From: Chitiniphilus eburneus
GTDB lineage: Bacteria > Pseudomonadota > Gammaproteobacteria > Burkholderiales > Chitinibacteraceae
NCBI RefSeq assembly: GCF_005048205.1
Contig: NZ_SUMF01000007.1
Location: forward strand, 86,123 to 150,122
Direction: 5' to 3'
Length of the DNA: 64,000 nt
Of the stretch, positions 46,204-55,894 are shown piece by piece. Position numbers and translations under genes: made by a program. Position 1 is the first letter of the stretch, and every line of letters starts with the position of its first letter. The notes under the pieces were generated by a model. It was not told the origin of the DNA, searched no databases, and worked only from the letters and a program-made list of their open reading frames with translations.

Positions 46204-48078
46204 ATGCAATCCCTCAGAGCGAAACTGACCGCCTTCGTGGCGGTTCTGCTGGTAGCGTTGACGGTCATTTTGACAACGACGATGTACATCAGCATGCGCG
46301 CCCAGATCAACGATGGGCTGAATCACGAAATCCAGGGCACGGCCCAGGGTTACGAGTCGATGCTGCAAACGTGGGTAAAGGACAAAGGCCAGATCGTCAC
46401 CGCGCTGGCCCAGTCGCTACGCACGGCACAGGACCCCGTTCCCACGCTGCAACTGGCCGCGAACTCCGCCAAGTTCGACAGTGCCTACTTCGGCACGCCG
46501 GACAAGCGAATGATCGAAAGCCGCGATCTGGGCCTGCCGGGTGACTACGATCCGACCAGCCGTCCGTGGTATCGGCAAGCCGCAACGGAAGACCGCACCA
46601 TCCTCACGCCACCCTATATCGATGCCTCCAGCAAGCGGCTGATCTTTTCGTTCGCTGCGCCGGTCAAGGCGGCAGATGGCACGCTCAAGGGCGTAACGGC
46701 CGCGGATATCTTCCTCGACGACGTGGTGAAGGACGTGCTCGCCATCAAGCTGGCCGGCGATGGTCACGCCTTCCTGATGGGTGACGACGGCACCGTGCTG
46801 GCGCATGCCAAAGAAGGTTACATCCTGAAAAACGCCAGTGCCCTGTCACCCACGCTGACTCCCGAGCGGCTGGCCGCCCTGGCCAGGACGCCAGCCCTGA
46901 CGGAAATCCAGATCGACGGCGTCACCAAGTATTTCTATCTGAAAACCGTGCCCGGCAGCGGACTACGCCTGGGGCTGGTGATCGACCGCAACCAGGTACA
47001 GGCGCCGCTCACGCGATTGCTGGCCCTGATGATCGGCATCACCATCGGTGTCTTGCTGGTGGCGATCCCGCTGGCGGGCTTCGTGGTCAACCACATGCTG
47101 CGTGGCCTGGCCCGGCTGAGCGTCGCACTCAATGAAATCGCCCAGGGCGGCGGCGACCTGACGCGCAAGCTGGGCATCGAAGGCAACGACGAGGTTGCCG
47201 GCGCCGCCGGGGCGTTCAATCGCTTCGCCGAGCAGTTGCGCGGCATGTTCAGCGATATCCAGAATGAATCGAGTCGTCTGACTTCCGGCGTGACGGATAT
47301 CAACGAAGTGGTGCAACTGTTGTCCGGCGATTCACAAAGGTTGTCTACGCTGGCGTCGGAAATCATCGAGCAGATCACCGCCAGCACCAGCCACATCGCC
47401 GAGAGCGTGCGCGACACCAATGCGCTGGTGGGCGACACCGACAAACTGTCGGACGAATCGGCCAAAACGATGCGCGAAGTGGCAGAGGAAGTGAGCACAT
47501 CCGCGCGCAAGGTGGAAAACCTGGCCGCGTTACTCGACAGCCTGTCGCGCCGCTCACAGGACATCAGCGGCATCATCCTGGTGATCCGCGAAATCGCCGA
47601 CCAGACCAACATGCTGGCGCTGAACGCCGCCATCGAGGCCGCGCGCGCCGGCGAATCGGGGCGCGGCTTCGCCGTGGTGGCCGACGAGGTGCGCAAACTG
47701 GCCGAACGCACCAGCAACGCCACGCTGGAGATCACCACGCTGATCGAAGGCGTGCGCGCTGAAAGCGAAGCCGCTGTGAGCAATATGCAAGAGACGCACC
47801 AGGCGGTGCAGAGCGGCGTGCGGCTTTCGCATCACGCGGCCGACAAGATCGCTCACATCCGCGGCAACATGGAGCACGTGCTGCATCGCATCGGCGAGAT
47901 TGCCAGTGCCACGCGCGAGCAGCAGGATGCCACGCTGGTGATGCGGCAAAGCGCCGAAAGCATTGCCAACCAGATGCACGAATCGACCGCCGCCTTGCAA
48001 AAAGCCACCAACGCGGCCGACGAACTGGGCAAGCTGGCTACCTTCCTGCGCGACATGTTCAGCAAGTTCCACCTGTAG
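46204..48078 (+). CDS. Methyl-accepting chemotaxis protein with dCache sensor (paralogue 1)
   Basis: This 624-residue chemoreceptor has an N-terminal membrane helix (6-28) and a periplasmic dCache domain ([14 protein letters not shown] at about 117-130, then [11 protein letters not shown]). A second helix near 272-300, a HAMP domain ([17 protein letters not shown]) and a full signalling domain with the tip [20 protein letters not shown] follow. It should sense small molecules such as amino acids, taurine or organic acids and control CheA. ATG 46204 has GAGGA upstream. The next receptor, 48323-50209, is a tandem paralogue. It ends before a terminator, so the two are separate transcripts. Confidence 0.95.
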   Translation: MQSLRAKLTAFVAVLLVALTVILTTTMYISMRAQINDGLNHEIQGTAQGYESMLQTWVKDKGQIVTALAQSLRTAQDPVPTLQLAANSAKFDSAYFGTPDKRMIESRDLGLPGDYDPTSRPWYRQAATEDRTILTPPYIDASSKRLIFSFAAPVKAADGTLKGVTAADIFLDDVVKDVLAIKLAGDGHAFLMGDDGTVLAHAKEGYILKNASALSPTLTPERLAALARTPALTEIQIDGVTKYFYLKTVPGSGLRLGLVIDRNQVQAPLTRLLALMIGITIGVLLVAIPLAGFVVNHMLRGLARLSVALNEIAQGGGDLTRKLGIEGNDEVAGAAGAFNRFAEQLRGMFSDIQNESSRLTSGVTDINEVVQLLSGDSQRLSTLASEIIEQITASTSHIAESVRDTNALVGDTDKLSDESAKTMREVAEEVSTSARKVENLAALLDSLSRRSQDISGIILVIREIADQTNMLALNAAIEAARAGESGRGFAVVADEVRKLAERTSNATLEITTLIEGVRAESEAAVSNMQETHQAVQSGVRLSHHAADKIAHIRGNMEHVLHRIGEIASATREQQDATLVMRQSAESIANQMHESTAALQKATNAADELGKLATFLRDMFSKFHL

Positions 48079-48102
48079 CCCTACCCCATTCCACACCGCG
48101 AC

Positions 48103-48130
48103 ACCGGCCCCGAGGGGCCGGTTTTCTTTT
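48103..48130 (+). terminator. Rho-independent terminator after chemoreceptor 1
   Basis: The perfect stem ACCGGCCC/GGGCCGGT with a short loop is followed by TTTCTTTT. It lies 25 bp after the receptor stop. Confidence 0.85.
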
Positions 48131-48322
48131 GCGCCGACAAGCATGCAACGCCTGCCGGAAGTGAAAACCAATAACTATCAACTATCGCCCCATGCCCCGA
48201 GATAACAACGGGCGACAGGATGTATGCCCTACGGCTAGCCCGTATTGGCGAAAGCCATTGGTTATAACTATGCTTTGCAAAAAGCCGATCAGGCGAAGAA
48301 CACATCCAACCAGGGGCAAATC

Positions 48323-50209
48323 ATGAAATCCTTACGCGCCAAGTTGACGGCGTTCGTCGCCGTGCTCACGGTCGTGCTGACCGCCATCCTTACCGTCGCC
48401 ATGTACAGTCGCATGCGCGTCGAGATCGTCGATCATGGCCTGACCAATGAAATCCGTGGCGTGGGCCAGGGCTATGAATCGATGCTCCGCACCTGGGTCC
48501 ACGACAAGGAACTGATCGTCACCGCCCTGGGGCAATCGCTCAGCGCGGCCTCCGAACCAACCCCCGCGCTGCAACTGGCGGCCCAGGCCGCCGCATTCGA
48601 CAGCGCCTATCTCGGCGCGCCGGACAAGCAGATGCACCAGAGCCGCCCCCTTGATCTACCACCCGATTACGACCCGACCAGCCGGCCGTGGTACCAGCAG
48701 GCGCTGGCCGCCAACCGAACCATCCTCACCCCGCCCTACGTCGATGCTTCCAGCAAACGGCTGATCTTCTCGTTCGCCACGCCAGTGAAGGCACCCGACG
48801 GCACGCTCAAGGGCGTGGCGGCAGCGGACATCTTCCTCGACGACGTGGTGAAGGATGTGCTCGCCATCAAGCTGACCGGCGACGGCAGCGCCTTTTTGCT
48901 GGGCGACGACGGTACGGTGCTCGCGCACGCCGACGGGCAATACATCCTGAAGCCCGCCACCGCCGTATCGCCTGCCTTGACACCGGACCTGCTGAAGTCG
49001 CTGGCGGCGACCCCGCGCCTGGAAGAACTCCAGATCGGCGGCGTGGACAAGTTCTTCTACCTGCAACCCGTAGCCGGCACTGGTCTTCAACTGGGGCTGG
49101 TGATCGATCGCGACAAGGCGTTGGCATCGTTGAATACGCTGCTGGTGCTGTGCATCGGCATCATGGTGGTGGTACTCGTGGTCGTGGTGCCGCTGGCCAG
49201 CCTGGTGGTGAACCGAATGCTGGTGGGGCTGTCGCGGCTGCGCAACGCGCTCAATGAAATCGCCCGCGGCGGCGGCGATCTGACCCGCAAGCTGGAGGTA
49301 AAAGGCGAGGACGAAATCGCCGAGGCGGCGGGCGCGTTCAACCGTTTTACCGACCAGTTACGCCAGATGTTCCGCGATATCCAGCAAGAGGCGGAGCGCC
49401 TCACCTCGGGCGTGCGCGATATCAACGACGTGGTGGCACAGCTTTCCGGCGACTCCGAGCGCCTGTCGGAGCTGGCGGCCGCCAACGGCGCCACCATCGA
49501 GCAGATCACGGTCAGCATCAGCCATATCGCCGACAGCGCGCGCGACGCCAACAACCTGGTGACCAGCACTGGCGCGCTATCGCGCGATTCAGCGGCCTCT
49601 GTCCAGGAGGTGGCCAGCGAAGTCGGCCGGTCGGCACAGGAGGTGGAAAACCTGGCCAACCTGCTCGAAGGCCTGTCGCGCCGCTCGCAGGACATCAGCG
49701 GCATCATCCAGGTGATCAAGGAAATCGCCGACCAGACCAACCTGCTGGCGCTGAATGCCGCCATCGAGGCGGCCCGCGCCGGAGAGCAGGGCCGTGGCTT
49801 TGCCGTGGTGGCCGATGAGGTGCGCAAGCTGGCCGAGCGCACCAGCCAGGCCACGGTGCAGATCACCGGCATGATCGAAGGCGTGCGCCACGAAAGCGAA
49901 GCAGCGGTCAGCAACATGCAGAAGACGCACGCCGCCGTGCACACCGGCGTGCAGCTTTCCACCGGCGCCGCCGGCAAGATCGCCGACATCCGCGGCAACA
50001 TGGAAGAGATGATGCGCAAGATCGGCGACATCGCCGATGCCACCCGCGAGCAGCAGAACGCCACCACCGCCATGGCGCAGAGCGCGGAAAACATCACCAA
50101 CCAGATGACTGAAACCGACGCCGCGCTACGGCAGGCCACCAATGCGGCCAACGAGTTGAACAAGCTGGCCACCTTCCTGCGGGAGATGTTCGGCAAATTC
50201 CGGCTTTGA
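48323..50209 (+). CDS. Methyl-accepting chemotaxis protein with dCache sensor (paralogue 2)
   Basis: This 628-residue receptor shares the architecture of the upstream gene and most of its sequence. Identical or near-identical parts are [56 protein letters not shown] and the signalling tip [20 protein letters not shown]. Differences concentrate in the mid-sensor (residues about 90-115 and 200-240), as expected after duplication with ligand divergence. ATG 48323 has GGGG 7 bases upstream; the frame to 48245 is unlikely. A terminator follows closely. Ligands of both receptors are unknown. Confidence 0.95.
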   Translation: MKSLRAKLTAFVAVLTVVLTAILTVAMYSRMRVEIVDHGLTNEIRGVGQGYESMLRTWVHDKELIVTALGQSLSAASEPTPALQLAAQAAAFDSAYLGAPDKQMHQSRPLDLPPDYDPTSRPWYQQALAANRTILTPPYVDASSKRLIFSFATPVKAPDGTLKGVAAADIFLDDVVKDVLAIKLTGDGSAFLLGDDGTVLAHADGQYILKPATAVSPALTPDLLKSLAATPRLEELQIGGVDKFFYLQPVAGTGLQLGLVIDRDKALASLNTLLVLCIGIMVVVLVVVVPLASLVVNRMLVGLSRLRNALNEIARGGGDLTRKLEVKGEDEIAEAAGAFNRFTDQLRQMFRDIQQEAERLTSGVRDINDVVAQLSGDSERLSELAAANGATIEQITVSISHIADSARDANNLVTSTGALSRDSAASVQEVASEVGRSAQEVENLANLLEGLSRRSQDISGIIQVIKEIADQTNLLALNAAIEAARAGEQGRGFAVVADEVRKLAERTSQATVQITGMIEGVRHESEAAVSNMQKTHAAVHTGVQLSTGAAGKIADIRGNMEEMMRKIGDIADATREQQNATTAMAQSAENITNQMTETDAALRQATNAANELNKLATFLREMFGKFRL

Positions 50210-50229
50210 TGCGTTTTCTTACAAAATCA

Positions 50230-50258
50230 GGCGGCCTCGGCGAGGCCGCCTTTTTTTG
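50230..50258 (+). terminator. Rho-independent terminator after chemoreceptor 2
   Basis: The stem AGGCGGCCTCG/CGAGGCCGCCT is followed by TTTTTTT. It lies 21 bp after the stop. Confidence 0.92.
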
Positions 50259-50731
50259 TCCTCCCTACTGAACCCTCTCACCTGCTGCCTTGCAACGCGA
50301 TATCCGTAGAATGTCTTTGTAGCAAGCGCGCCCGATCCAGCCCGGATCACCATCAGAAATCCCCTCTTTTGCTGAATAAATCCGACAGACGAGCATCAAT
50401 GACAGTCTGTCAAAGTGTGGCTTGCATCCCCTCTTTCACCATTCACATGTAAGAAACAGTCTTCCGTTGCTATGACGGAAACAGCGCCGGCGTAAAAACC
50501 TGTTCCACGCATCGCGCGCCCAAGCCAAAGGTCGCAGAACCTTGAGGAGCCGGCAGGCAGTTACCGCGTTCGTCCCGAAGAACGCCCCGCCGGATCCACG
50601 CCGCCCGATGCGGTACGGCCTGAACAGGCTCGATGGGAATGGCTCGCCACATTCACGCCCTCGCCTGCGCCCCGATGGAGCCCCCGCGTTCCGCCCTCGC
50701 CCACGTGGCGAACCAAGCAAGGAGTCGAATA
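50259..50731. other. Long upstream region of the autoinducer synthase gene
   Basis: About 470 bp without a convincing gene. The first half is AT-richer than the surroundings and holds the palindrome at 50400-50412; the second half is GC-rich and could be an untranslated leader. AGGAG at 50720-50724 serves the synthase gene. Leaders of quorum-sensing genes often bind regulators or small RNAs, but nothing specific can be shown. Confidence 0.5.
50400..50412. promoter_or_regulatory. Palindrome upstream of the autoinducer synthase gene
   Basis: TGACAGTCTGTCA has perfect 6-base arms around a single central base, in an AT-rich stretch 320 bp before the start codon. It may be an operator; no family assignment is possible. 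Confidence 0.35.
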
Positions 50732-51979
50732 ATGAACAGTTCCTCCCACACCGCTGCCCTCAACGCCATCGAGCCCGCCTTCCTCACCGACCGCATCGAA
50801 CGCTATTACCGGGACCGCGTACGCGATAGCTGGGATGGCGGCCACATCATGCGCGGCCGTACCCCGGGCCGCGATGCGCTCCACCTCAGCAGCAACGACT
50901 ACCTCGCCGTGGCCAACCATCCCAACATCGTCGCCGCCGAGATCGACAGCCTGCTCCAGCACGGCAATGGCGCGATGATGTCGGGGATCTTCCTGTTCGG
51001 CGATGCGCCGCAACTCAAGCTGGAAGCCGAATTCGCCGCCTACATGCAGGCGGAAAGCGGCGTGCTGTGCCAGTCGGGCTACAACGCCAATGTGGGCCTG
51101 TTGCAGGCCATCGCCAGCGAACGCACCCCGGTCTATGTGGACATGTTCGCTCACATGTCGCTGTGGGAAGGCATCCGCAGCGCCGGCGCCCAGGGTGTCG
51201 CCTTCCACCACAACGACATGGATCACCTGGCGCGGCAACTGCACCGCCACGGGCCGGGCGTGATCCTGGTCGATTCGGTCTACAGCACGCGCGGCGACAT
51301 CTGCCCGCTGCGCGAACTGGCGACGCTGGCACACGAGCATGGCTGCGTGCTGGTGGTGGACGAATCGCATTCGCTGGGCACGCACGGTCCGCAAGGTGCG
51401 GGGCTGGTGGTGGAACTGGGCCTGACCGAGCTGGTGCATTTCCGCACCGCCAGCCTGGCGAAGGCATTCGCCGGCCGTGCCGGCTTCATCGCATGCTCCG
51501 CGCGCTTTGCCGAATACTTCAAGTTCGAGGCGAACCCGGCCATTTTCAGTTCGACGTTGCTGCCGCACGAGGTCGCGGGACTGGCGGCGACGCTGAAGGT
51601 GATCCGCGAGGAAGACTGGCGGCGGACCCGGTTGCACGCCCACGCCCGCACATTGCGCACAGCACTGGACGCGCTGGGTTACAACCTGAACGACAGTCAG
51701 AGCCAGATCATCGGGCTGGAAGCCGGCACCGAGCGCCAGACCATCGTACTGCGGGACGCGCTGGAATCGCGCGGCATCTTCGGTTCGGTGTTCTGCGCAC
51801 CGGCCACGCCCAGGCATCGGGCGCTGATCCGCCTGTCGGTCCATGCGGCGCTGGATGAAGTGGCGCTGGCACGCATCGTCGCCGCCTGCCGCGATCTGCG
51901 CGAAGAAGTGGGCTTCCAGGACTGGGCCTCGACGCGCCGCCGTGTGCGGGACAGCGCGACATTGCGCAACGTCGCTTAA
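50732..51979 (+). CDS. cqsA: CqsA/LqsA-type autoinducer synthase (alpha-oxoamine synthase family)
   Basis: CqsA and LqsA are PLP enzymes that join an acyl-CoA to an amino acid derivative to give alpha-hydroxyketone autoinducers such as CAI-1 or LAI-1. The 415-residue protein has the fold-type I pattern: LHLSSNDYLAVANHP (about 51-65), VLVVDESHSLGTHGPQGAG with aspartate and histidine near 208, and the PLP lysine in FRTASLAKAFAGRAGF. A typical biotin or haem pathway enzyme would have different context: here a LqsS-like kinase and LqsR-like regulator face it downstream. ATG 50732 has AAGGAG upstream. The assignment over KBL, BioF or HemA rests mainly on this context and sequence style. Confidence 0.88.
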   Translation: MNSSSHTAALNAIEPAFLTDRIERYYRDRVRDSWDGGHIMRGRTPGRDALHLSSNDYLAVANHPNIVAAEIDSLLQHGNGAMMSGIFLFGDAPQLKLEAEFAAYMQAESGVLCQSGYNANVGLLQAIASERTPVYVDMFAHMSLWEGIRSAGAQGVAFHHNDMDHLARQLHRHGPGVILVDSVYSTRGDICPLRELATLAHEHGCVLVVDESHSLGTHGPQGAGLVVELGLTELVHFRTASLAKAFAGRAGFIACSARFAEYFKFEANPAIFSSTLLPHEVAGLAATLKVIREEDWRRTRLHAHARTLRTALDALGYNLNDSQSQIIGLEAGTERQTIVLRDALESRGIFGSVFCAPATPRHRALIRLSVHAALDEVALARIVAACRDLREEVGFQDWASTRRRVRDSATLRNVA

Positions 51980-52252
51980 CGTCGGCCTCGAGGTGACCGC
52001 CGTGGCGGGCAGCCAGCGACATCAGGCGCCCGGCAAGACCGGGCGCGCTCCGCCACGTCGCGCCAGACCAGCGTTTTCCGATTCAAGCCGCCCTCGCCGC
52101 CGCGAGGGCGGGTTGGCTGGTTCGATCTGCGAGCCGCAGGCCTGTGCGCGATGGTGAAGCGGTTTCGGGCCCTGCCCCTGAAAGGATTTTGCAACGCGGC
52201 ATAGGCATGCCTTGCTGCATGCCCTGCTTCCTTGCACCTGCACTGCAATGCC
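51980..52252. other. Convergent intergenic region between cqsA and the regulator gene
   Basis: The region lies between two convergent genes. It contains the strong hairpin CCGCCCTCGC/GCGAGGGCGG at 52088-52111, which resembles the first hairpin of the REP-like repeat at 21655. No T-run follows, so it is an uncertain terminator. I see no gene. Confidence 0.55.
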
Positions 52253-53260
52253 TCAGCCCGCGCAGTCCAGTCGTTCCAGGTGGCGGCGGTAAGAGCGCAC
52301 CACCTCGCGCCGTACGCCGGCGGGGCGCGGAATCAGCGCGTGGTAGTACACATCGCGGCCCTGGAACTCCTCGGCGGGATACAGGGCCGCCATCCAGTTG
52401 CCGTCACCCTGGCCAGGCAGCCATTGCGCACCCCGGTACAGCAGGCCACTGCCACGGCGCAGCGCCTCCAGCACCTGCGATGGCGCGCCGAGGTCGAAGG
52501 CTTCATCGTGCTGGGCCACCAGATCCTCTTCCGACAGCACCACCAGCAACTGGGCGTTGGCGTCCGCATCCAGCAACAGCAGGCCGCCCGGATCGGCATG
52601 GACATAGTGCTCGACGATCCCGAGGCGCCGGCACAGCGCGGCAAACCAGCCGCTGAATGCCTCGTCGCGCAGGAAGGCATGGGAGTCGAGCGCCAGCGCG
52701 TTGGCCAGCGGCTGGGTCAGATCGCGGAAATACGCCTGTTGCAGCGCCTGGATATCCTGAGACAGCCGCGCCACCAGATCGGGCGCCTGCTTGGGCAGGA
52801 AACGGTCGATCAAGCCCTGGTTGAAGGCCTGGACCGCGAGCTTTTCGTCGGCCTTGCCGGTGAGCAGGATCTTCTTCACCGCCGGATCACGCACGTGGCG
52901 GCAGTATTCCAGCCCATCCAGGCCAGGCATGGCGTAATCGATCACCAGCACCGTCACCTGATCGAAGCGGTTCGGGTTGTAGACCTCGCGCAGCACGCGC
53001 TCCAGGTCGAACTCGATCAACCGCTGCCCCGGCGCGGGACGTTCCTGGAACTGGAACAGTGAGCAATAGCGCGCCACCAGCGCCGACGCGGGCGCGGTGC
53101 GATTCAGTTCGGCAAGCGAGACCAGAGGGTTGCTGTGAAGCTGGCAAGCCAGATCGGGATCGAGCGCCAGCGCAAGGTTGGCAAGGTAGTTGGCGTTGTC
53201 GTCGATGAACACCACGCTACTGGGAAAGTAGAACGGAACGATATCGCGCGGTTTGATCAC
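52253..53260 (-). CDS. lqsR: LqsR-like response regulator with extended receiver domain
   Basis: This 335-residue protein starts at GTG 53260, which overlaps the kinase stop as GTGA. The receiver residues are an acidic pair D20-D21 (VVFIDDNANYL), the phosphoacceptor D108 (VLVIDYAMPGLDG) and K136 (LLTGKADEK). The distance from the acidic pair to the phosphoacceptor is about 87 residues, twice the usual 40-45, so the receiver has an insertion. The C-terminal 170 residues have no DNA-binding motif I recognise. This layout fits LqsR of Legionella, which acts downstream of LqsS. Its output mechanism is unknown. Confidence 0.82.
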   Translation of the reverse strand: MIKPRDIVPFYFPSSVVFIDDNANYLANLALALDPDLACQLHSNPLVSLAELNRTAPASALVARYCSLFQFQERPAPGQRLIEFDLERVLREVYNPNRFDQVTVLVIDYAMPGLDGLEYCRHVRDPAVKKILLTGKADEKLAVQAFNQGLIDRFLPKQAPDLVARLSQDIQALQQAYFRDLTQPLANALALDSHAFLRDEAFSGWFAALCRRLGIVEHYVHADPGGLLLLDADANAQLLVVLSEEDLVAQHDEAFDLGAPSQVLEALRRGSGLLYRGAQWLPGQGDGNWMAALYPAEEFQGRDVYYHALIPRPAGVRREVVRSYRRHLERLDCAG

Positions 53261-54570
53261 TTGGGCACGGCCACCGGCAGCGTGATGGTGAAGCGGGTGT
53301 AGTCGCCCAGCCTGGATTCGCACTCGATCCGCCCATTGAACGAGCGGATCACGCCACGACAGAACGCCAGCCCCATGCCCGCGCCACGTACATCGGCATC
53401 CTGATCATCCGCACCGCCCCGCGAGTAATAGGCGTCGAAGATATGCGGCAGCACCTCCGGCGCCACGCCCACGCCACCATCCTCGATGCTGAACTGGCCG
53501 GTACCATCCGCCAGCTGCGTCACCTTCAGCGCAATCCCGCCCTTGCCGGCTTTGGCGATGTGATGCAGCGCGTTCTTCAACAGATTGAATAGCACGTGCA
53601 CCATCAGCAGTTCGGTACCCCGAAACGTGAAATCCTGCTCCACCCGCGTGCGGACCACTCCACGCTCCTCCTGGGTGAAGGGGTAGCGCGTCAGCGCCAC
53701 CTCCAGGCATCGCTCCATGCTGCACGGGTAAAGCCGCACCGGCGACACGCCCTGCGGGCGGGCATTCATCAGCAGTATGTCGATCATGGTGCTGGAATAA
53801 TCCACCTCGGCCTCGATCCGGCCCAGCACATTGCGCAACGAATCGAGATGCGATGCGCGCAACGCCGGCACCGGCAGGCCATGGCGCACCGCCTGCACAT
53901 AACCATCCACCAGCGTGGGCAGATGTTGCGCCGCGCCGGCCGCGCCGGTCTTGATACCGAGCAGCGGCGTGCGCAGTTCATGCGCGATCGAGCTGGCGAT
54001 GGACAGCATCGCGCGGGAGCGTTCCTGCTTGATCATCTCGTCGCTGTAATTGGCCGCGCCGCCCAGCACCAGCGCAAACAGCAGGATGGGAATGTACTGC
54101 GCGTTGAGCGGATCGAACGCGATGCCGTGGCCGGTGAGCATGAACAGCGCCACCGCCAGCAGCGTGCCCAGACAGGCGTGGATCGCCAGCGTCAGCCAAT
54201 CGTGCGCCAGGATCATCACGAACACGGCTGCCAGCGCGGACATCGCCCAGGCCGGCTCGCCCCCGTTCATCAACAGCATGTAAACGAAGAAGAACGGCAG
54301 CGCCAGCAAAGTGGCGATCCACCAGTAGATCGGCAGGTAGCGCTTGAGCGGACGTGGCCACCAGCGGGCCAGCATCACCGGAATGAACAGCAGGCTGCCG
54401 ACCAGGCGTAGCGGCAGGTTTTCGTAGGGTTGCGGGTACAGGTAATGCCAGACGACGTAGTAGAGCGGGAAGCCGATCACCGCCACCAGGCCGAAAATGA
54501 AAAAGCGCGGGCCGAGGTAGCGCACATTGTCCGCTACGCGACCAAATACTTTGCTACTCCCTGATTTCAT
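53257..54570 (-). CDS. lqsS: CqsS/LqsS-like membrane sensor histidine kinase
   Basis: This 437-residue kinase has six membrane segments in residues 20-190 (LGPRFFIFGLVAVIGFPLYY, then LVGSLLFIPVMLARW), with almost no periplasmic domain. The HisKA box is SIAHELRTPLLGI, followed by the ATPase motifs LLKNALHHI, EDGGVGV and GAGMGLAFCRGV. This design is shared by CqsS and LqsS, which sense alpha-hydroxyketones in the membrane. Unlike Vibrio CqsS it has no C-terminal receiver; a separate regulator overlaps by 4 bp instead, as in the Legionella system. ATG 54570 gives a sensible N-terminus. The synthase gene is convergent. Confidence 0.88.
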   Translation of the reverse strand: MKSGSSKVFGRVADNVRYLGPRFFIFGLVAVIGFPLYYVVWHYLYPQPYENLPLRLVGSLLFIPVMLARWWPRPLKRYLPIYWWIATLLALPFFFVYMLLMNGGEPAWAMSALAAVFVMILAHDWLTLAIHACLGTLLAVALFMLTGHGIAFDPLNAQYIPILLFALVLGGAANYSDEMIKQERSRAMLSIASSIAHELRTPLLGIKTGAAGAAQHLPTLVDGYVQAVRHGLPVPALRASHLDSLRNVLGRIEAEVDYSSTMIDILLMNARPQGVSPVRLYPCSMERCLEVALTRYPFTQEERGVVRTRVEQDFTFRGTELLMVHVLFNLLKNALHHIAKAGKGGIALKVTQLADGTGQFSIEDGGVGVAPEVLPHIFDAYYSRGGADDQDADVRGAGMGLAFCRGVIRSFNGRIECESRLGDYTRFTITLPVAVPK

Positions 54571-55199
54571 TGTTCTGGTCTGTCCTATCCCCGTGCACCA
54601 GGCCGCGCCCCACGCTGGCCCGTCGAATATCGATGCCCACGCCGTGCACGGGCGGTGGCGATCGCAAGCATAGCCGCTTGCAGGGTGTTGAGGCCAGCGC
54701 CGCTGACTTCCCAGGTAATGCCGACAACGGTATTCCCGATGGTTTCTTTCGCTTCGATAGGGGTATTCGAGCCATATGGCCGCAAGCGGATGCCGGTCGC
54801 CCCACCCTCCGAACACGGCAAGCAAGGCATATTGCTACGCTGACCGTGGATTTTCCCACGTCTGTCGGCCAGTGCCCGGCGCTGCCCATCTTCCATGGCA
54901 TGGCCCGCCATCCGGCCTGCCCGTGCCGATGGTCAACGCACCAGATACCGCGGCGCTGACATCCGATGGTTGCCAGGATCGCACCGGAGTGACTTGGCCC
55001 CTCGGCTGGCGTGACATCGCAAGCTTGCGCAGGGTGAATCCGCGTTTGTCGGGGGCCCTTCGATGTCCAGCTGCGTCGTGCGGCCTTGGAGATGAACGCT
55101 TGATCGCACCCATGGCGAGGTTGATTCCACATACAGCCGGCTGGTATCAGCGATACTCGGCTCAGGCTCGACTTGGCCACCACGTTTCTCGATGCGCCG
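54571..55199. other. Long noncoding-looking region upstream of the sensor kinase
   Basis: About 630 bp with no convincing gene. Open frames on both strands are cysteine- and arginine-rich and look random; the segment near 54660-54760, read on the minus strand, gives a short protein-like stretch (NTVVGITWEVSGAGL) that could be a decayed gene. The regulatory region of the kinase operon must lie near 54571-54700, but I cannot define it. Confidence 0.45.
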
Positions 55200-55430
55200 C
55201 TATCGATTCAAATTTTCCACAGCCGCAATGAGCGCGCTCATAAAGTCGCTCAACTTCACTCTTGTATGCATCGCCCCTTTTTGCGCGGGGTCCGGAAAGG
55301 AAATCGAGATTGAATCTCTGCCATCGTCTCTATCCAGAAGCAGAAGAAAATTTCCATCAAAATGAAGTTCGGCCACCAAGTGCTCAAACGCTGGGTCGCT
55401 GAAAATGGTTGTGCCCCACCCTTCTTCCAT
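55200..55430 (-). CDS. Small orphan hypothetical protein
   Basis: This 76-residue frame starts at ATG 55428-55430, directly after GGAGGGGGT, a strong ribosome-binding site. An upstream ATG at 55457 is less likely. The product is soluble and acidic, with WGTTIFSDPAFEHLVAELHF, FLLLLDRDDGRDSISISF and a C-terminal helix (SDFMSALIAAVENL). It looks like a real folded protein, perhaps of immunity or accessory type, but I do not recognise it. Its DNA is clearly poorer in GC than the neighbours, which fits acquired DNA. A MITE-like element lies 200 bp to the right. Confidence 0.55.
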   Translation of the reverse strand: MEEGWGTTIFSDPAFEHLVAELHFDGNFLLLLDRDDGRDSISISFPDPAQKGAMHTRVKLSDFMSALIAAVENLNR

Positions 55431-55628
55431 ACCCCCTCCAAAACACGTATCAACCATCTTGCGTCACGTCCCAAAATTCCTTGGTATCTAACCTTTTATC
55501 GCTACAAATTTGTGAGCGCCTGAAAACCAGAAAACATGGTCCGACCAGTTTCAATTTTTCGCTTTTTTCAGGCCGTCTGGTCCATCAAGCGCCGTGATCA
55601 ACAGCAGCAAACCCGTCCTTTGCCCTTA

Positions 55629-55894
55629 GGGCGTGTCGTCACCTGTTTCACGACAGCGTTCGATGCAGTTCGGGATGCCATGCCAGGAGCTGGACGCGCG
55701 GCGGTATGGATACCGCAAGCGGCCTGCGACGCCGCGCGGCGCCCGAAATGTACCGAACCCGCAGGGCTGGGCCGAAAAAACACCATCCACCGCGTTGCAC
55801 TCCTTGCCAATAACCGGTTATTGCCTGCGTCGTGCGCCTGGTGCCTGGTGCTTTTTCGGCCCAGCGCTGCCGCGAAACAGGTGACGACACGCCC
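55629..55894. mobile_element. MITE-like element (copy 3), TA-flanked, 266 bp, composite
   Basis: TA flanks at 55627-55628 and 55895-55896 enclose terminal inverted repeats starting GGGCGTGTCGTCACCTGTTT on both sides. The left half matches the copy at 30786-30951 including GCGGTATGGATACCGC. The right half carries a second hairpin (CTGGGCCGAAAAAACACCA with its inverse) and the core AATAACCGGTTATT, matching the solo end at 26382. It looks like a composite of two element types. On the minus strand, the TA flank plus the element's first G form the fumC TAG stop; the empty site would read TAA. Confidence 0.8.

Noticed and set aside
50732..51979. 5-aminolevulinate synthase or BioF
   Set aside because: The fold family is the same, but the adjacent LqsS/LqsR-type pair and the absence of haem or biotin genes favour an autoinducer synthase.
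54554..55183. Minus-strand 209-codon frame upstream of the sensor kinase
   Set aside because: Cysteine-, arginine- and proline-rich with no structured segments or ribosome-binding site; it overlaps the kinase start and looks like a chance frame in GC-rich DNA.
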